From: Planctomycetaceae bacterium
GTDB lineage: Bacteria > Planctomycetota > Planctomycetia > Planctomycetales > Planctomycetaceae
Length of the DNA: 64,000 nucleotides
NCBI GenBank assembly: GCA_028284145.1
Contig: JANQSH010000143.1
Coordinates: 1-64,000 of the forward strand
Reading direction: 5' to 3'
The notes below the pieces were generated by a model. That model was not told the origin of the DNA. It made no database searches and saw nothing but the letters and a program-made list of their open reading frames with translations. Of the stretch, positions 44,534-54,206 are shown in pieces. A program made the position numbers and the translations under genes. How positions within the stretch are numbered: the stretch's first letter is position 1; the number at the start of each line of letters is the position of its first letter.

Positions 44534-45697
44534 TCAGCCGATCTCCCGTTCCGTAGAGGTCTCATCGATCGGAAAGAGCACATCGAGATAAAGGTGTTCG
44601 TATTCGTCCACCATCCCCCGGATGTCAAAATTCTGTTCCACTCGTGCTCGTCCGTTTCTTCCCATCTCGCGACGACGACCGGTCTGGTCGCACATTTTGA
44701 GAATTTCCTGTGCCATCACTTCCGGCTCTTCCTTAATGACAAGTCGCCCGGTTTCCTCGGGCACAACGATTTCCGGATTGCCTCCCACATCGGTCGCCAG
44801 CACCGGCAATCCAACTGCCATCGCTTCGAGAATGGTCAGCGAGATTCCTTCGGTTTTGGAGGAGCAGATATAAAAACCATGCTCAGCCAGTAATTCTGGA
44901 ATGTCGCTCCGTTCCCCGGTGAAGGTCACATTATCCGTAAGATTGAAAGCCTGCGTCAGTTGCGCCAGTGCACCCCGTTCGCGTCCGTCGCCAACGAGTG
45001 TAAGTTGAAAGTCCGGCCGCTCTTTTACCACCAATGCCGTCGCTAACAACAGCATCTCGTAATCTTTCTCGGCTGAAAGACGCCCGACACTGATCGCCTT
45101 TGGTTCCAGCGTCACTTCACGAAACGTGAACCGTTCCAGATCGATTCCATTCCAGATACGTTGAACCTTCTGTTCTTCCAGCCATCCCGTTTTCTGACAG
45201 CGAACGCCGGTGTCATCGGATACCGGGACAATTTTGTTCGCCAGTCGGCTTGCTGCGGCAAAGTAGAGTCGCTCTTTGAATGTATGGCCGAATCGTCGTC
45301 CATGACGGGTGTGGATGATGGCATCGACTCCCGCTTTGCGCGCCGCAAGACTGCCATAGATGTGCGGGTAAGCATTATGCGTGTGAACGATGTCAACACC
45401 GCGCGTCTTAAAGAGTTCCGCCAGCAGTCGAACCTGACGCAGCTTGGAGAGGTGCAGACAATTGAGTTCAATCACTTCGCATCCGAGCAATCGGATTTCG
45501 TCCGCCAGCCGACCGGCGTCGCCGAGGACAACAACCTCCAGTTCAAATTCGTGGCGACTATGAAACCGCGCGAATTCCACCAGCAGACGTTCCAAACCGC
45601 CAGTGCATAACGTCAGCGTAACGTGACAGACTTTCAGCTTTCGTTCCAGCAACGGAACGACGCGATCGGTCGATTGATCCTGAAGAATTGTTACCAT
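44534..45697 (-). CDS. glycosyltransferase family 4
   Basis: 387 residues from ATG 45697; upstream in-frame codons belong to the preceding gene's end. Features: VCHVTLTLCTGGLERLLVEF (donor-loop type start), VDIVHTHNAYPHIYGSLAAR, IWNGIDLERF, AISVGRLSAEKDYEMLLLAT, VTFTGERSDIPELLAEHGFY and SSKTEGISLTILEAMAVGLP followed by TDVGGNPEIV. It is a GT-B enzyme of the EPS locus. Its start overlaps the next upstream gene by 7 bp. Confidence 0.93.
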   Translation of the reverse strand: MVTILQDQSTDRVVPLLERKLKVCHVTLTLCTGGLERLLVEFARFHSRHEFELEVVVLGDAGRLADEIRLLGCEVIELNCLHLSKLRQVRLLAELFKTRGVDIVHTHNAYPHIYGSLAARKAGVDAIIHTRHGRRFGHTFKERLYFAAASRLANKIVPVSDDTGVRCQKTGWLEEQKVQRIWNGIDLERFTFREVTLEPKAISVGRLSAEKDYEMLLLATALVVKERPDFQLTLVGDGRERGALAQLTQAFNLTDNVTFTGERSDIPELLAEHGFYICSSKTEGISLTILEAMAVGLPVLATDVGGNPEIVVPEETGRLVIKEEPEVMAQEILKMCDQTGRRREMGRNGRARVEQNFDIRGMVDEYEHLYLDVLFPIDETSTEREIG

Positions 45698-46866
45698 GAG
45701 AGAGGTTTTCCAATTGATGAATTCCAGGTCTTTGCGACCGGGTTGATATGACTGATCCAACGTTTCAAACGTCTGCCTAAACGGACAGTTGGATAACACC
45801 ATGAAGGACGCGAAACCGACAGCCAGACCATTTCATTGGCATCTGTCGAGAGGCTTTTCTTGTAACGGGCGTCGCCAGCGAGAAAATCGTATGCCTCAAA
45901 ACCACGTTGCTGGCATTCGAGCAGACATTGATAATGCACGAACAATCCGGGGCTGACATTTTTTTCCATTGGAGACCACGCCCCCTGATAGAACAACGCC
46001 CGATTTTGCGACAGCAGCAGTTGCACGCATCCGATCGTTTCCCCGGCCTTTTTGACGCGGCAGAGAACCATCTTTCGCTGAGGCACAAATCGTTCGAGCA
46101 ACTTCTGGTGAAAGCCGAGAAATCGTTCGCTGGCGTAGGCCCCCGGTTCGCCGACCGATTGCCAACGTTCTTGATGCAACTGCACCAGTTCGTCGAAAAT
46201 ATCCTGTGCCAGTTCGACGTCGTCCGCCCATTCGAGATTGACATCTGGGAAACGCGACTGGCAACGCTTGATCGCCTTGCGCGTCGATTTGCCTAATTTT
46301 GACAGGATTTCGACGCCACCATCACGGGACTGTTCGAGATCGAAATAGTAACTTGGCGAACGCCGACTTTCGTGAGCCACACCCTTGACTGCCACGTCAA
46401 CAGCGGCTTCAGGCAACATGCCATCGAGTCGGAATTCCGTCCACGATCGATCCTGAGTTACGACGCGCTTCAACTGCGACAGAAACTCACGTCGATGTGC
46501 CGCTTCGACCGGAATGGTATTGTACTCCACACAAACGCTGTCCTGTTCCGGCTCGCCCGCCGTTCCGACATGTAGCGTCGGAACACGAAAGGGACCGATT
46601 TTCTGGTCAACGCCGCGCGTCAAAAGGCAGACGCCGACCAGTCGCCCGTTGATATGGGCTGTGGCAAACTGATGCGGAATCATGTCGCCGTAATGCTTGA
46701 GCCAGATGTCGGTCCAATCGCCCGAAGACATAACTGGCGTCTGAATTCTCTGATCAAGTTTTTTCCATTCAGTGACAATATCCTGGCGTGCGGACATATC
46801 ACGAATCACAAAATCGAGTTTCGCGATGCCTGGTTCTTTCGGGTTGTCGAGTATGGTTGGCGACAT
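45691..46866 (-). CDS. FemAB/BioF2-type GNAT acyltransferase (second of three)
   Basis: 391 residues. The motifs STRKAIKRCQSRFPDVNLEW, FDELVQLHQERWQSVGEPGA, CRVKKAGETIGCVQLLLSQN and AYDFLAGDARYKKSLS place it in the same family as its neighbours at 43288 and 46886, but sequence identity between the three is low, so they are old duplicates or separate recruits. Overlaps the downstream GT4 by 7 bp. Confidence 0.85.
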   Translation of the reverse strand: MSPTILDNPKEPGIAKLDFVIRDMSARQDIVTEWKKLDQRIQTPVMSSGDWTDIWLKHYGDMIPHQFATAHINGRLVGVCLLTRGVDQKIGPFRVPTLHVGTAGEPEQDSVCVEYNTIPVEAAHRREFLSQLKRVVTQDRSWTEFRLDGMLPEAAVDVAVKGVAHESRRSPSYYFDLEQSRDGGVEILSKLGKSTRKAIKRCQSRFPDVNLEWADDVELAQDIFDELVQLHQERWQSVGEPGAYASERFLGFHQKLLERFVPQRKMVLCRVKKAGETIGCVQLLLSQNRALFYQGAWSPMEKNVSPGLFVHYQCLLECQQRGFEAYDFLAGDARYKKSLSTDANEMVWLSVSRPSWCYPTVRLGRRLKRWISHINPVAKTWNSSIGKPLSW

Positions 46867-46885
46867 GTGTGTGAATTCTTTGCGG

Positions 46886-48103
46886 TTAATCGGATGTCAT
46901 CAGTTCCCGAGTATCGACGGGCGAGTCGAATTCGGATTTGACTTGCTTTGTGGTTGACTTCGCACCAGTCGACAACTGCCGGGCATTCTGGCAGGATGGT
47001 TGCACTGGCCGCTTCAACCTTGCTTGCCAGTCGAGCCCCAATTGAACAGCTCTGCCCACAGTCCGATTGGGGAACACGACATACGTTTCCAGAGTTTCGT
47101 TATATTCTGCACCCCAGTATTTTTTGTAATGCAGGTTGCCTGCTCCAAAGTCGTATCGGAAGATGCCTCTTTCGATACCATCTTGCATCATTTTTCGATA
47201 CAGAATGGAACCAGTGCGGAAATCCTGGACACGTTCGTCATAGTTGTTGGCCAACACGTAACGGGTCGTTGCGGTTGTCAACGAGAACACAAAGCTGACC
47301 GGTTTGTTGTCGAGATATTGAATCCAGCAATCGAGTTGATCATTCGGCGTCAATTGCTGACCGATCAGTTGAGTCCACATCGCCTGGGCGTGACCATCGA
47401 TGAATCGAGGCTTTCCGTCCGGATCATTCACCAGCCAGGAATTCCGTTCGATTGTTGCCAGATCATCCAGCATGTGAGCCGTCTCAACGGTTGACGGTTG
47501 TCGAAAGTGCCGGATTTCGACGTCGCCCGCTTTCTGCATTTTGCGTTCGTAATAGCCAATTTTCCGGTGGAACCTGCCACCCAAAACGTCCTGTCGATAA
47601 GCGTCGAACGTCGTCGGTGTCTGGGCGATTGCAATCGGTTCTTTGAGATGGTGACGGTAGACCGTACCACATGCGTCGAGGCTCGCAATCAGTCCCTGCA
47701 GTGCTTCGTTGCTCGTTCTCGTTGTGCCGATCTGGAGAGCCAGCCAATTCTGACGGCTGACAAATTCGCCAATCGCCCGGCCCACTCCAAAAGCACACGA
47801 CTCATCCGCAAGCAAAGGACGATCTGGTTGATGTCCTCCCGCCATCGACCAGACTGGAATTGGGCCAATCCGTGTCTTCGCGATCGGCAGAATGCCCCGC
47901 AAAGTTCCCGCTTCATCTCGCACGACAAGTAAACGCAATTGTCCTGACCAGCGTCCGGATGCCCCCCACGTCCGGTTCCAGACACAATACCAGGCCGGGC
48001 CAAACAAAACCTGGTCCGACGGAACTCGCAACAGCAGATGCTGCCACTCCCGAATAAATGCGTCGTCCAGGAATTTGGAAGATTTGGTTTCACAGGTCAG
48101 CAT
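46886..48103 (-). CDS. FemAB/BioF2-type GNAT acyltransferase (third of three)
   Basis: 405 residues with the family motifs GGRFHRKIGYYERKMQKAGD, ERNSWLVNDPDGKPRF, YLDNKPVSFVFSLTTATTRY and the tail RYDFGAGNLHYKKYWG. The N-terminal part (LLVVRDEAGTLRGILPIAKT) is the first GNAT-like half. 19 bp from the second acyltransferase gene; clearly one operon. Confidence 0.85.
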   Translation of the reverse strand: MLTCETKSSKFLDDAFIREWQHLLLRVPSDQVLFGPAWYCVWNRTWGASGRWSGQLRLLVVRDEAGTLRGILPIAKTRIGPIPVWSMAGGHQPDRPLLADESCAFGVGRAIGEFVSRQNWLALQIGTTRTSNEALQGLIASLDACGTVYRHHLKEPIAIAQTPTTFDAYRQDVLGGRFHRKIGYYERKMQKAGDVEIRHFRQPSTVETAHMLDDLATIERNSWLVNDPDGKPRFIDGHAQAMWTQLIGQQLTPNDQLDCWIQYLDNKPVSFVFSLTTATTRYVLANNYDERVQDFRTGSILYRKMMQDGIERGIFRYDFGAGNLHYKKYWGAEYNETLETYVVFPNRTVGRAVQLGLDWQARLKRPVQPSCQNARQLSTGAKSTTKQVKSEFDSPVDTRELMTSD

Positions 48104-48141
48104 GTTTCAGACTTCCGTCAAAACGTAGGCAGAAATGGGGT

Positions 48142-49668
48142 TCAGACGATTTCGTTACTGCGATTGCGGCTCGTTCCAAATACGCGAGCGGCAACCGGTC
48201 GCAACAAACCCTGTTGCCAAAGCCAGAAAAACCCCAGTATCACGCCACCTCCTGCTGTCACGCCAATCATCTCGGGCCAGGTGGTGGAAGGAAGATCGAG
48301 ATGGGCGATCCCTGCGGAGTAAACGAACAATGCCATCAACGGTAACAACTGTGGCGTCACAGTCTGTCGCAGGAATGGCAGAGCGCGGACTTTGATCAAT
48401 TGCAGGCCATATGGCACCAGAAGGCCAAGTTCAACAACGACCAGCGGAATCACGGTGCCGAGTGCGACACCCAACAGTCCAAACGGTTTGATTAGAATCA
48501 GAGTGAGTCCCAGGTTAGCGACCGCTTCGATGGTATGCAGAATTGCCGGGAGCCGGGCGTGGCCCATTCCAAAGAGAACAGAACGCAACACACCTGCGGG
48601 GATGGCAATCAATTGCGAGGCCAACAGGATCACCAGCAACAAATGACTGTTCGCAAAGCCGTCACCAATCCAGGTCTCGATCAGTTTGCCACCGAAGAAG
48701 CCAGCACCAATGAAGAATCCGCAGGTCAGCAGAAAGGCGAAGCCCGCACACTGGACCAGCAGTTTACGAATTTTGGCTGGTTCCGATCGGGCATCCAGGT
48801 CGCTGGCCCGAGGCATGACGACTGTTTCCACCTGCTCAATGGCCAGCCGGATGTCTTCGCACAACCGCAAGGCAATGTAATATGGCACGATTGCCTCTGG
48901 ACCCAGGAAGATGCCAATCACCACGGTATCAGTGGCATACACCAGTTTGTGAGCGATGTTATCGAGCAACGAATACCCACTGAATGCGACACATTCATGA
49001 AACGTGGACCGCTTCACAAATCGCCAGTTGAGTTTCATCTCAGGTACGAGTCGCTTCGCAAATACGAGATGGCCGAGATTCTCAACCACAGTCACCATCA
49101 GAGTGATCCAGGCCAGTGTGAACAGGCCCCACTCTTTCTGCAGACAAAGTAGCGTGACAGCCAGCCGCGTAATCCAGGCAACGATGCGAACCGAGCGTTC
49201 GATGTCAAAACGCTGAATGCCCATTAACACACCGCCGAAAACACTGCCTGCCAACCCAATCGCCACATTCAAGCCAAGAATGGCGATCACCAGCCGTACT
49301 TCCAGCAGGGAAACGTGTGGCCAACTCCACAAACAGGGAGCAGCAAGAATGAGGAGACCAGCCACCACCAGCGCGATCGCCCCCATTCCGAGATAGACAA
49401 ACAGTGTGAAATTGATAATGCGATTCAGTCGCTCCCAGTCCTTCTTCGCGAAGCAGGTCGCGACATACCTGCAGATCGTCTTGCCTAATCCGAGGAACAT
49501 CAGCCCCGAATAGCCAGCGATCGAGTTGATGAAAATCCACGAGCCGTATTGTTCCTGGCCGAGCGCGTGGAGTACGAACGGTGTAAGAATCAACGCGACC
49601 AGCATGGCGACGACATTGACGCCCCAACTGGCCAGCAGATTCAGTTTGACAGTTCCACGCAGGTTCAT
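48142..49668 (-). CDS. Wzx-type oligosaccharide flippase
   Basis: The 508-residue protein has about 12-14 hydrophobic helices (LLASWGVNVVAMLVALILTP, YGSWIFINSIAGYSGLMFLG, VTLLCLQKEWGLFTLAWITL, FAFLLTCGFFIGAGFFGG and others) without soluble domains, as in the polysaccharide-transport (MOP/MVF) superfamily. It would flip the lipid-linked repeat unit across the inner membrane. It lies between the acyltransferases and the ligase/polymerase gene. Confidence 0.88.
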   Translation of the reverse strand: MNLRGTVKLNLLASWGVNVVAMLVALILTPFVLHALGQEQYGSWIFINSIAGYSGLMFLGLGKTICRYVATCFAKKDWERLNRIINFTLFVYLGMGAIALVVAGLLILAAPCLWSWPHVSLLEVRLVIAILGLNVAIGLAGSVFGGVLMGIQRFDIERSVRIVAWITRLAVTLLCLQKEWGLFTLAWITLMVTVVENLGHLVFAKRLVPEMKLNWRFVKRSTFHECVAFSGYSLLDNIAHKLVYATDTVVIGIFLGPEAIVPYYIALRLCEDIRLAIEQVETVVMPRASDLDARSEPAKIRKLLVQCAGFAFLLTCGFFIGAGFFGGKLIETWIGDGFANSHLLLVILLASQLIAIPAGVLRSVLFGMGHARLPAILHTIEAVANLGLTLILIKPFGLLGVALGTVIPLVVVELGLLVPYGLQLIKVRALPFLRQTVTPQLLPLMALFVYSAGIAHLDLPSTTWPEMIGVTAGGGVILGFFWLWQQGLLRPVAARVFGTSRNRSNEIV

Positions 49669-49700
49669 TTAATGATGCCCAGGGATAAAAAGGAGATTCA

Positions 49701-51104
49701 CTATCCGATCACCCGTACGAAGATCACAAACCCCGCCAGGCAGAGTGCACTGGCAACGACCAGTCGACGGACGTCGTTGCAGGACCAATAAGCCAGGAAG
49801 CGTTTGTGCGTCAGTTTATTGGAAACCAGAGTCAGGTATGCTGCCGACATGCCAACGACCAGATAGGTTGGGACGACGTAGCAACGCGACAAGGACAACA
49901 TGCCACCACACCAGCCGGCGAGGATTGCCATCATGTATGGATGGAATTGCTTGAGCAGCGATCCAATCTCCGCTTCAGTCAGAGTACGCATTCGCCACAA
50001 TTGCAGGCCGACGAAGAAGAACATGCCGAAGAACATCGTGCCGCCGAAGAAGCCGAGTTCGACGTAGGCATGAATGAAGGAGTTATGAGCGACCAGACCG
50101 GCGTAGTCTGCATACATTCCCTGTCCGACACCGAAAAAAATGTTGCCGTTCTTGATGGCATGAATGCCATCGCGCCAGAGTTGGATTCGCTCACCCCCCG
50201 TATCGCCACTGAGGTCCATTTCCGTCTGCCGACCGCCAATCAACGGCAGCAGACATGTGCCGCAGATCACAGCGGCAATCGCTCCCTTGCGACCAAACCG
50301 AACGCCCAACAGTGTCAACCCGGCGAAACCGGTCGCCAGCAATCCACCGCGCGACCGCGTGAATAGCAGCCCGACCGCAAGAATGACCAACGGTAATAGC
50401 CAGGCATAGCGAATCGGACCCTGTGACTTCCGCGTCAGAAAGAAGGTGCAAATCACGCCGGTCAGCACAATCAACTGAGAGAGGTCATTCGGATCCTGAA
50501 AGATGCCTGTTCCTCGCATCCGGATGACACGTGTCATCGTGTTGGTCAAATCGACGTCATCGGACTGCTTCACGTGGGTCACGCTGGCGAAGTCGTGCCA
50601 GCCGATATAGTCCACCACGCACATGCCCACGGTGATTGTTCCGAATACAGCCAACGTGAATGCCAGTTTCCTGAACCGGCCATTGGAGTCGACGACCGTA
50701 ATCATCAACGCATAGACAACAAGAACCTTGAGAAACATCTCGCTGGAATACCACGTTCCAAACAAATACAGGTGCGTTGCATGGGACAGCACGACCGCGA
50801 GCATCATCCCCACCACGCACATGTTGACTGGTTGCTGACGCAGAGTGCGAAAGCGGAACCTGTCCTGAATGCGTTCCGCAGCAAAGCAGAGTGAGGTCAA
50901 CAGCAGGAGCTCATAGACCGGCACATTGGCCAGAGCCGGGACCATTTCGGCCGGACGCAGGAAAACAGATGCCACGACCAGCAAAAACACCGTAAAGGCC
51001 ACACTCAAATTGCCGAAGTGCATCGCATCCTGAGCCGAAGCGCCAAGTGCTTTTCTCGGCCCGGTCATTGCGGCAATGAATTGAGTCTGTTTTGTGCGAG
51101 GCAC
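49701..51104 (-). CDS. O-antigen ligase/Wzy-like polymerase
   Basis: 467 residues with about ten to twelve helices and the large periplasmic loop typical of the O-antigen ligase family; GLLFTRSRGGLLATGFAGLT is the conserved Arg-Gly motif, and GVGQGMYADYAGLVAHNSFI holds the conserved NxxHN/S-type H. It probably polymerises or ligates the flipped units. The first 30 residues are polar, and an upstream start is unlikely. 32 bp from the flippase gene. Confidence 0.85.
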   Translation of the reverse strand: MPRTKQTQFIAAMTGPRKALGASAQDAMHFGNLSVAFTVFLLVVASVFLRPAEMVPALANVPVYELLLLTSLCFAAERIQDRFRFRTLRQQPVNMCVVGMMLAVVLSHATHLYLFGTWYSSEMFLKVLVVYALMITVVDSNGRFRKLAFTLAVFGTITVGMCVVDYIGWHDFASVTHVKQSDDVDLTNTMTRVIRMRGTGIFQDPNDLSQLIVLTGVICTFFLTRKSQGPIRYAWLLPLVILAVGLLFTRSRGGLLATGFAGLTLLGVRFGRKGAIAAVICGTCLLPLIGGRQTEMDLSGDTGGERIQLWRDGIHAIKNGNIFFGVGQGMYADYAGLVAHNSFIHAYVELGFFGGTMFFGMFFFVGLQLWRMRTLTEAEIGSLLKQFHPYMMAILAGWCGGMLSLSRCYVVPTYLVVGMSAAYLTLVSNKLTHKRFLAYWSCNDVRRLVVASALCLAGFVIFVRVIG

Positions 51105-51154
51105 GGTAATCCTGCCTGAAAAGTCATAGTTGAGAGATTTGGACGGCGGCCGAT

Positions 51155-51257
51155 TAGAGCGTATTGTGCTCTTCTGTGCCGCGATGGGCGTCGATTGACC
51201 ACAAATATCTAATCTCCCACGAGCCAGAGACGTGATACCAAAATGGAAACGGCTCTA
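51155..51257 (+). repeat. element A; supplies a stop codon
   Basis: 103 bp from TAGAGCGTATTGTGCTCT to AAACGGCTCTA. Second subtype. Its last three bases on the minus strand are the TAG of the phosphodiesterase-like gene. It breaks the EPS locus between this gene and the ligase-like gene. Confidence 0.92.
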
Positions 51258-52709
51258 CCCTTGGGATACAGAAACTTCTTCTACCTTTACTGCCTGTGAT
51301 TGCGTGGCAACCTGCGACGGATGCAGGCCAAAGAGACCGAGAATTCCCGGTGCGACGGTCCGCAACGAGATCTTATTATCGTGCACGATGTGCTCGCGCG
51401 CTGGCTGGCTCACCCAGAGAATGCCGTCCGGGTGGTGATAACCGCTTTTGACCCCATCCACCTGGTAGAACACGTCGTGGAATTTCAGAGAGAGGCCGCC
51501 GTCGAGTTGCGTGATTTCCGCGTCTTTGGGCATCACGCCCCGAGCGCGGCATTGGCAATAGAGTTCGGTTTCTTTTCGCTCGACGTAGAACGCTTCCCGA
51601 TCGCTCAATGCCAGATTCGTCAATTGATTCGCCGCAACAATCGCGTTTGTCTCCAATTCAAACCGCAGGAAAAACTGGTCCGCCATCACTGGCTCGTACG
51701 AATACTTCCCGGCGATACCCAACTTTTCGGCAAAAGTTTTCGCACTCTTGACGCGGTAATGTCGCTTACCACCTTCGGCTTCGCGTTCCAGAAATGGTTG
51801 TTGCCCCAGTCCGCTGGCGAGAATGACCGTTGCGTGATCTCCCGCTAACTGAGATACCTTGCCAACGATCTTATCCATCTGTTGATAGCCGAACAGAATG
51901 GCGTCAGAAAATTGTGCCTGTTCTTTTTCAGTGGGCTGAACGACGAATTTCTCAGGCTCCAGATTCCGCCAGAATTTGTGCTGATAATGAGCCGTGCTGT
52001 TCAGGAAGAAAGTCGAAAACGCCGGGCGGTACTCGTCGTAATACCAGCGGAAAACGTCCCATTGCAGACGATCCAGCAATACAGCCCGCTTCCAGTGGAC
52101 GTTCTTCCGAAGCAACTTCTCACTGGCGACCTGTTTCACACCTGCCAGAAGGGTCTCCAGACTCAAGCCACGTCGCAGCATGAAGCGGGAAAATTCGATC
52201 AACGATCGCCAGGAACTCTTTGCCTCTTTGTTGCAGTGTTCCTGCACGTGCTTGCGAACAAAATTGTAAAACGGCTCAAATTCGCCCACTGGGTAAGGGC
52301 TCGTTTGGGCGGACCAGGCATCCGGCAACAAATGGCCATTCAAAGGCTCGGAATACCAGGGATTCATGCTGCCACAGACCCAGACCGTATAACCTGCTTC
52401 AGAGAGTTGATCCCAGATGGCTGGTGTATCGAGTTGGTATGATGAGGAGAGTTCCTTAACGCCATGTTCTGCCGCCGTGAGTCCAGAATGAAGTGTGACC
52501 CACTGTACCCACGGGTTGAGATCCTCTCCCTCTTCTTCTGCATCGGTGACGAAAACATGCGACTCGTTTCGCAACCGGGCGAAATTCGGCAAATGCCCTT
52601 CCATGATAAAACGGTCCATCAGAGTGGGAGTCAGTTCATTAAACTCCAGCATAATGACGGGTGAAACTTTCGAGTCGTGCGGATTGTTCAGGGTGGCGTT
52701 CATACTCAT
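51255..52709 (-). CDS. alkaline-phosphatase-superfamily protein
   Basis: 484 residues. The N-terminal MLEFNELTPTLMDRFIMEG, LPNFARLRNESHVFVT and WVTLHSGLTAAEHGV resemble type I phosphodiesterases/nucleotide pyrophosphatases, whose catalytic Thr sits in that last segment. The metal Asp usual at the start is Glu-Phe-Asn-Glu here. Later VILASGLGQQPF (in place of usual DHG) and YHHPDGILWVS fit the fold. Its presence beside a GNAT and the ligase suggests a role in polysaccharide or glycolipid phosphate chemistry, but that is inference. Confidence 0.7.
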   Translation of the reverse strand: MSMNATLNNPHDSKVSPVIMLEFNELTPTLMDRFIMEGHLPNFARLRNESHVFVTDAEEEGEDLNPWVQWVTLHSGLTAAEHGVKELSSSYQLDTPAIWDQLSEAGYTVWVCGSMNPWYSEPLNGHLLPDAWSAQTSPYPVGEFEPFYNFVRKHVQEHCNKEAKSSWRSLIEFSRFMLRRGLSLETLLAGVKQVASEKLLRKNVHWKRAVLLDRLQWDVFRWYYDEYRPAFSTFFLNSTAHYQHKFWRNLEPEKFVVQPTEKEQAQFSDAILFGYQQMDKIVGKVSQLAGDHATVILASGLGQQPFLEREAEGGKRHYRVKSAKTFAEKLGIAGKYSYEPVMADQFFLRFELETNAIVAANQLTNLALSDREAFYVERKETELYCQCRARGVMPKDAEITQLDGGLSLKFHDVFYQVDGVKSGYHHPDGILWVSQPAREHIVHDNKISLRTVAPGILGLFGLHPSQVATQSQAVKVEEVSVSQG

Positions 52710-52724
52710 AATATGCGGTCGTCC

Positions 52725-53933
52725 TCAGTCAATGACGGTGTTGTGAAGCGTGTCGTGAGATGGTAACTCGGAATGGCTCGATAGATTGGATTTCAAATCT
52801 GGTGTCGTGATTGTCGGCAAACGTTCCACTGCGGCTGTCAGGTGCAGGCAACCTTCACCCTCGGGGAGCGTGAAAAAAGCGTTGCCCGATCGAAAAGCGT
52901 TTGTGATTTCTGCGTCGTTGGAGTGCAGGAGGACATGTTTGCCCTGCACGATCTGGCAGTGGCTCGTCAGCACCGCTTCAAAGAACTGTCCGTCACCCCG
53001 ACCAATCGTGCCGACACAACCAGCGTCAAAGGCGTGTGACAAAACATGATTCAGGACATCCTGTCGGAATTGCTGTCGGGCAACCATTTGTGTGATGTAG
53101 GCAACGTCACCCGGAATAAACTGGCCGATGTACCAGCCGACCGGACGGCCCTGTTTGTCGTTCACGAAATGTTTTTCGCACTGGCATTCTTCCTGCCAGG
53201 TGGCTCCCAGTCGGCCCCATATCCAGTCGATCGAGGCCTGGTTGTATTCTGGTCGCAATTCATCAACGACCAGTTCGTCGTACAGTTCGACAAAGTTATC
53301 GGGAGTCAGCGTGCATGAAGTGAGCGACGAGGTCACTGGCGGAAAAGGATTGCCCTTTTGTCGTAACACGATGCGATCGACAATCCCGGAAAGCGGTCGT
53401 GCAGCGTGGGCCAGAGGAGCCAGTTTGCGAAGCTGTCCTGCCCACCACAGGCTGAATTTTACCGGCCGCAGCGGGCGAACCCAGTGATAACCATACAGCG
53501 GCGCGGTTGTCCCTCCGGTTGTTCGCCAGAGCCTCAATGATCGATCATTGGCCCGATCAGCAATGGTGAAATCCTGCGATCCCTGTAAGAGCTTGCGCAT
53601 CAGGCTGATGGCCACCATCGAACCTCGCTGATCAGGATCAACGACAAATTCGCTGGAGATCGTTCCCCATCGCGTTTTCCCACGAAATGTAAATGGTCGC
53701 GATAAACTGCAGAGTGCGCCGGTAAGCCTGTCGTTGGAATCGACATGCACCAGCGGTCTGGATGGACCATCCCGCCACGGATGCCCGAAGTAGATTTGAC
53801 GCAGGTTCTCCACGATCCGGTGATTCAAACCTGCATCACCCTCAGCGGACCCCTGCCAGGTCTTGTCCCGCCACACCCTGAGATGAAGTTCCGAAATCTG
53901 TGGGATGTCAGAAAGTTGTGCGTGGCGAATCAT
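52725..53933 (-). CDS. GNAT-family N-acetyltransferase-like protein
   Basis: 402 residues. An N-terminal GNAT half (RHAQLSDIPQISELHLRVWR, SSEFVVDPDQRGSMVAISLM, which is motif A with Q/RxxGxA-like pattern) followed by a second region. Length is twice that of single GNATs, and the second half has FVNDKQGRPVGWYIGQFIPG. It starts the EPS operon on its 5' side and is 15 bp upstream of the phosphatase-superfamily gene. Substrate unknown. Confidence 0.75.
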   Translation of the reverse strand: MIRHAQLSDIPQISELHLRVWRDKTWQGSAEGDAGLNHRIVENLRQIYFGHPWRDGPSRPLVHVDSNDRLTGALCSLSRPFTFRGKTRWGTISSEFVVDPDQRGSMVAISLMRKLLQGSQDFTIADRANDRSLRLWRTTGGTTAPLYGYHWVRPLRPVKFSLWWAGQLRKLAPLAHAARPLSGIVDRIVLRQKGNPFPPVTSSLTSCTLTPDNFVELYDELVVDELRPEYNQASIDWIWGRLGATWQEECQCEKHFVNDKQGRPVGWYIGQFIPGDVAYITQMVARQQFRQDVLNHVLSHAFDAGCVGTIGRGDGQFFEAVLTSHCQIVQGKHVLLHSNDAEITNAFRSGNAFFTLPEGEGCLHLTAAVERLPTITTPDLKSNLSSHSELPSHDTLHNTVID

Positions 53934-54206
53934 GGCGGTCGAGTCACGATCAGGACAGAGTGAGAGAAAACGATCGGAGATGTCCCGCCTTCAAAGGGCG
54001 AATTCCGATTGTCAGAGCACAACACCAATGCGGTACTCTGCACTCAAGTCTACGCGACAACCGAGCGACCGGCTGTCGGGAACTGGTCGATGTAACTCGA
54101 TTACCCGTCTGGAAAAGCGGATGGTTGAGCCTGTTGATTCACATCAACATGGGGGGCTGTCAGCGCACAACGAACCCGCAAAACCGGACCATCGAAAAAT
54201 GTGGGG

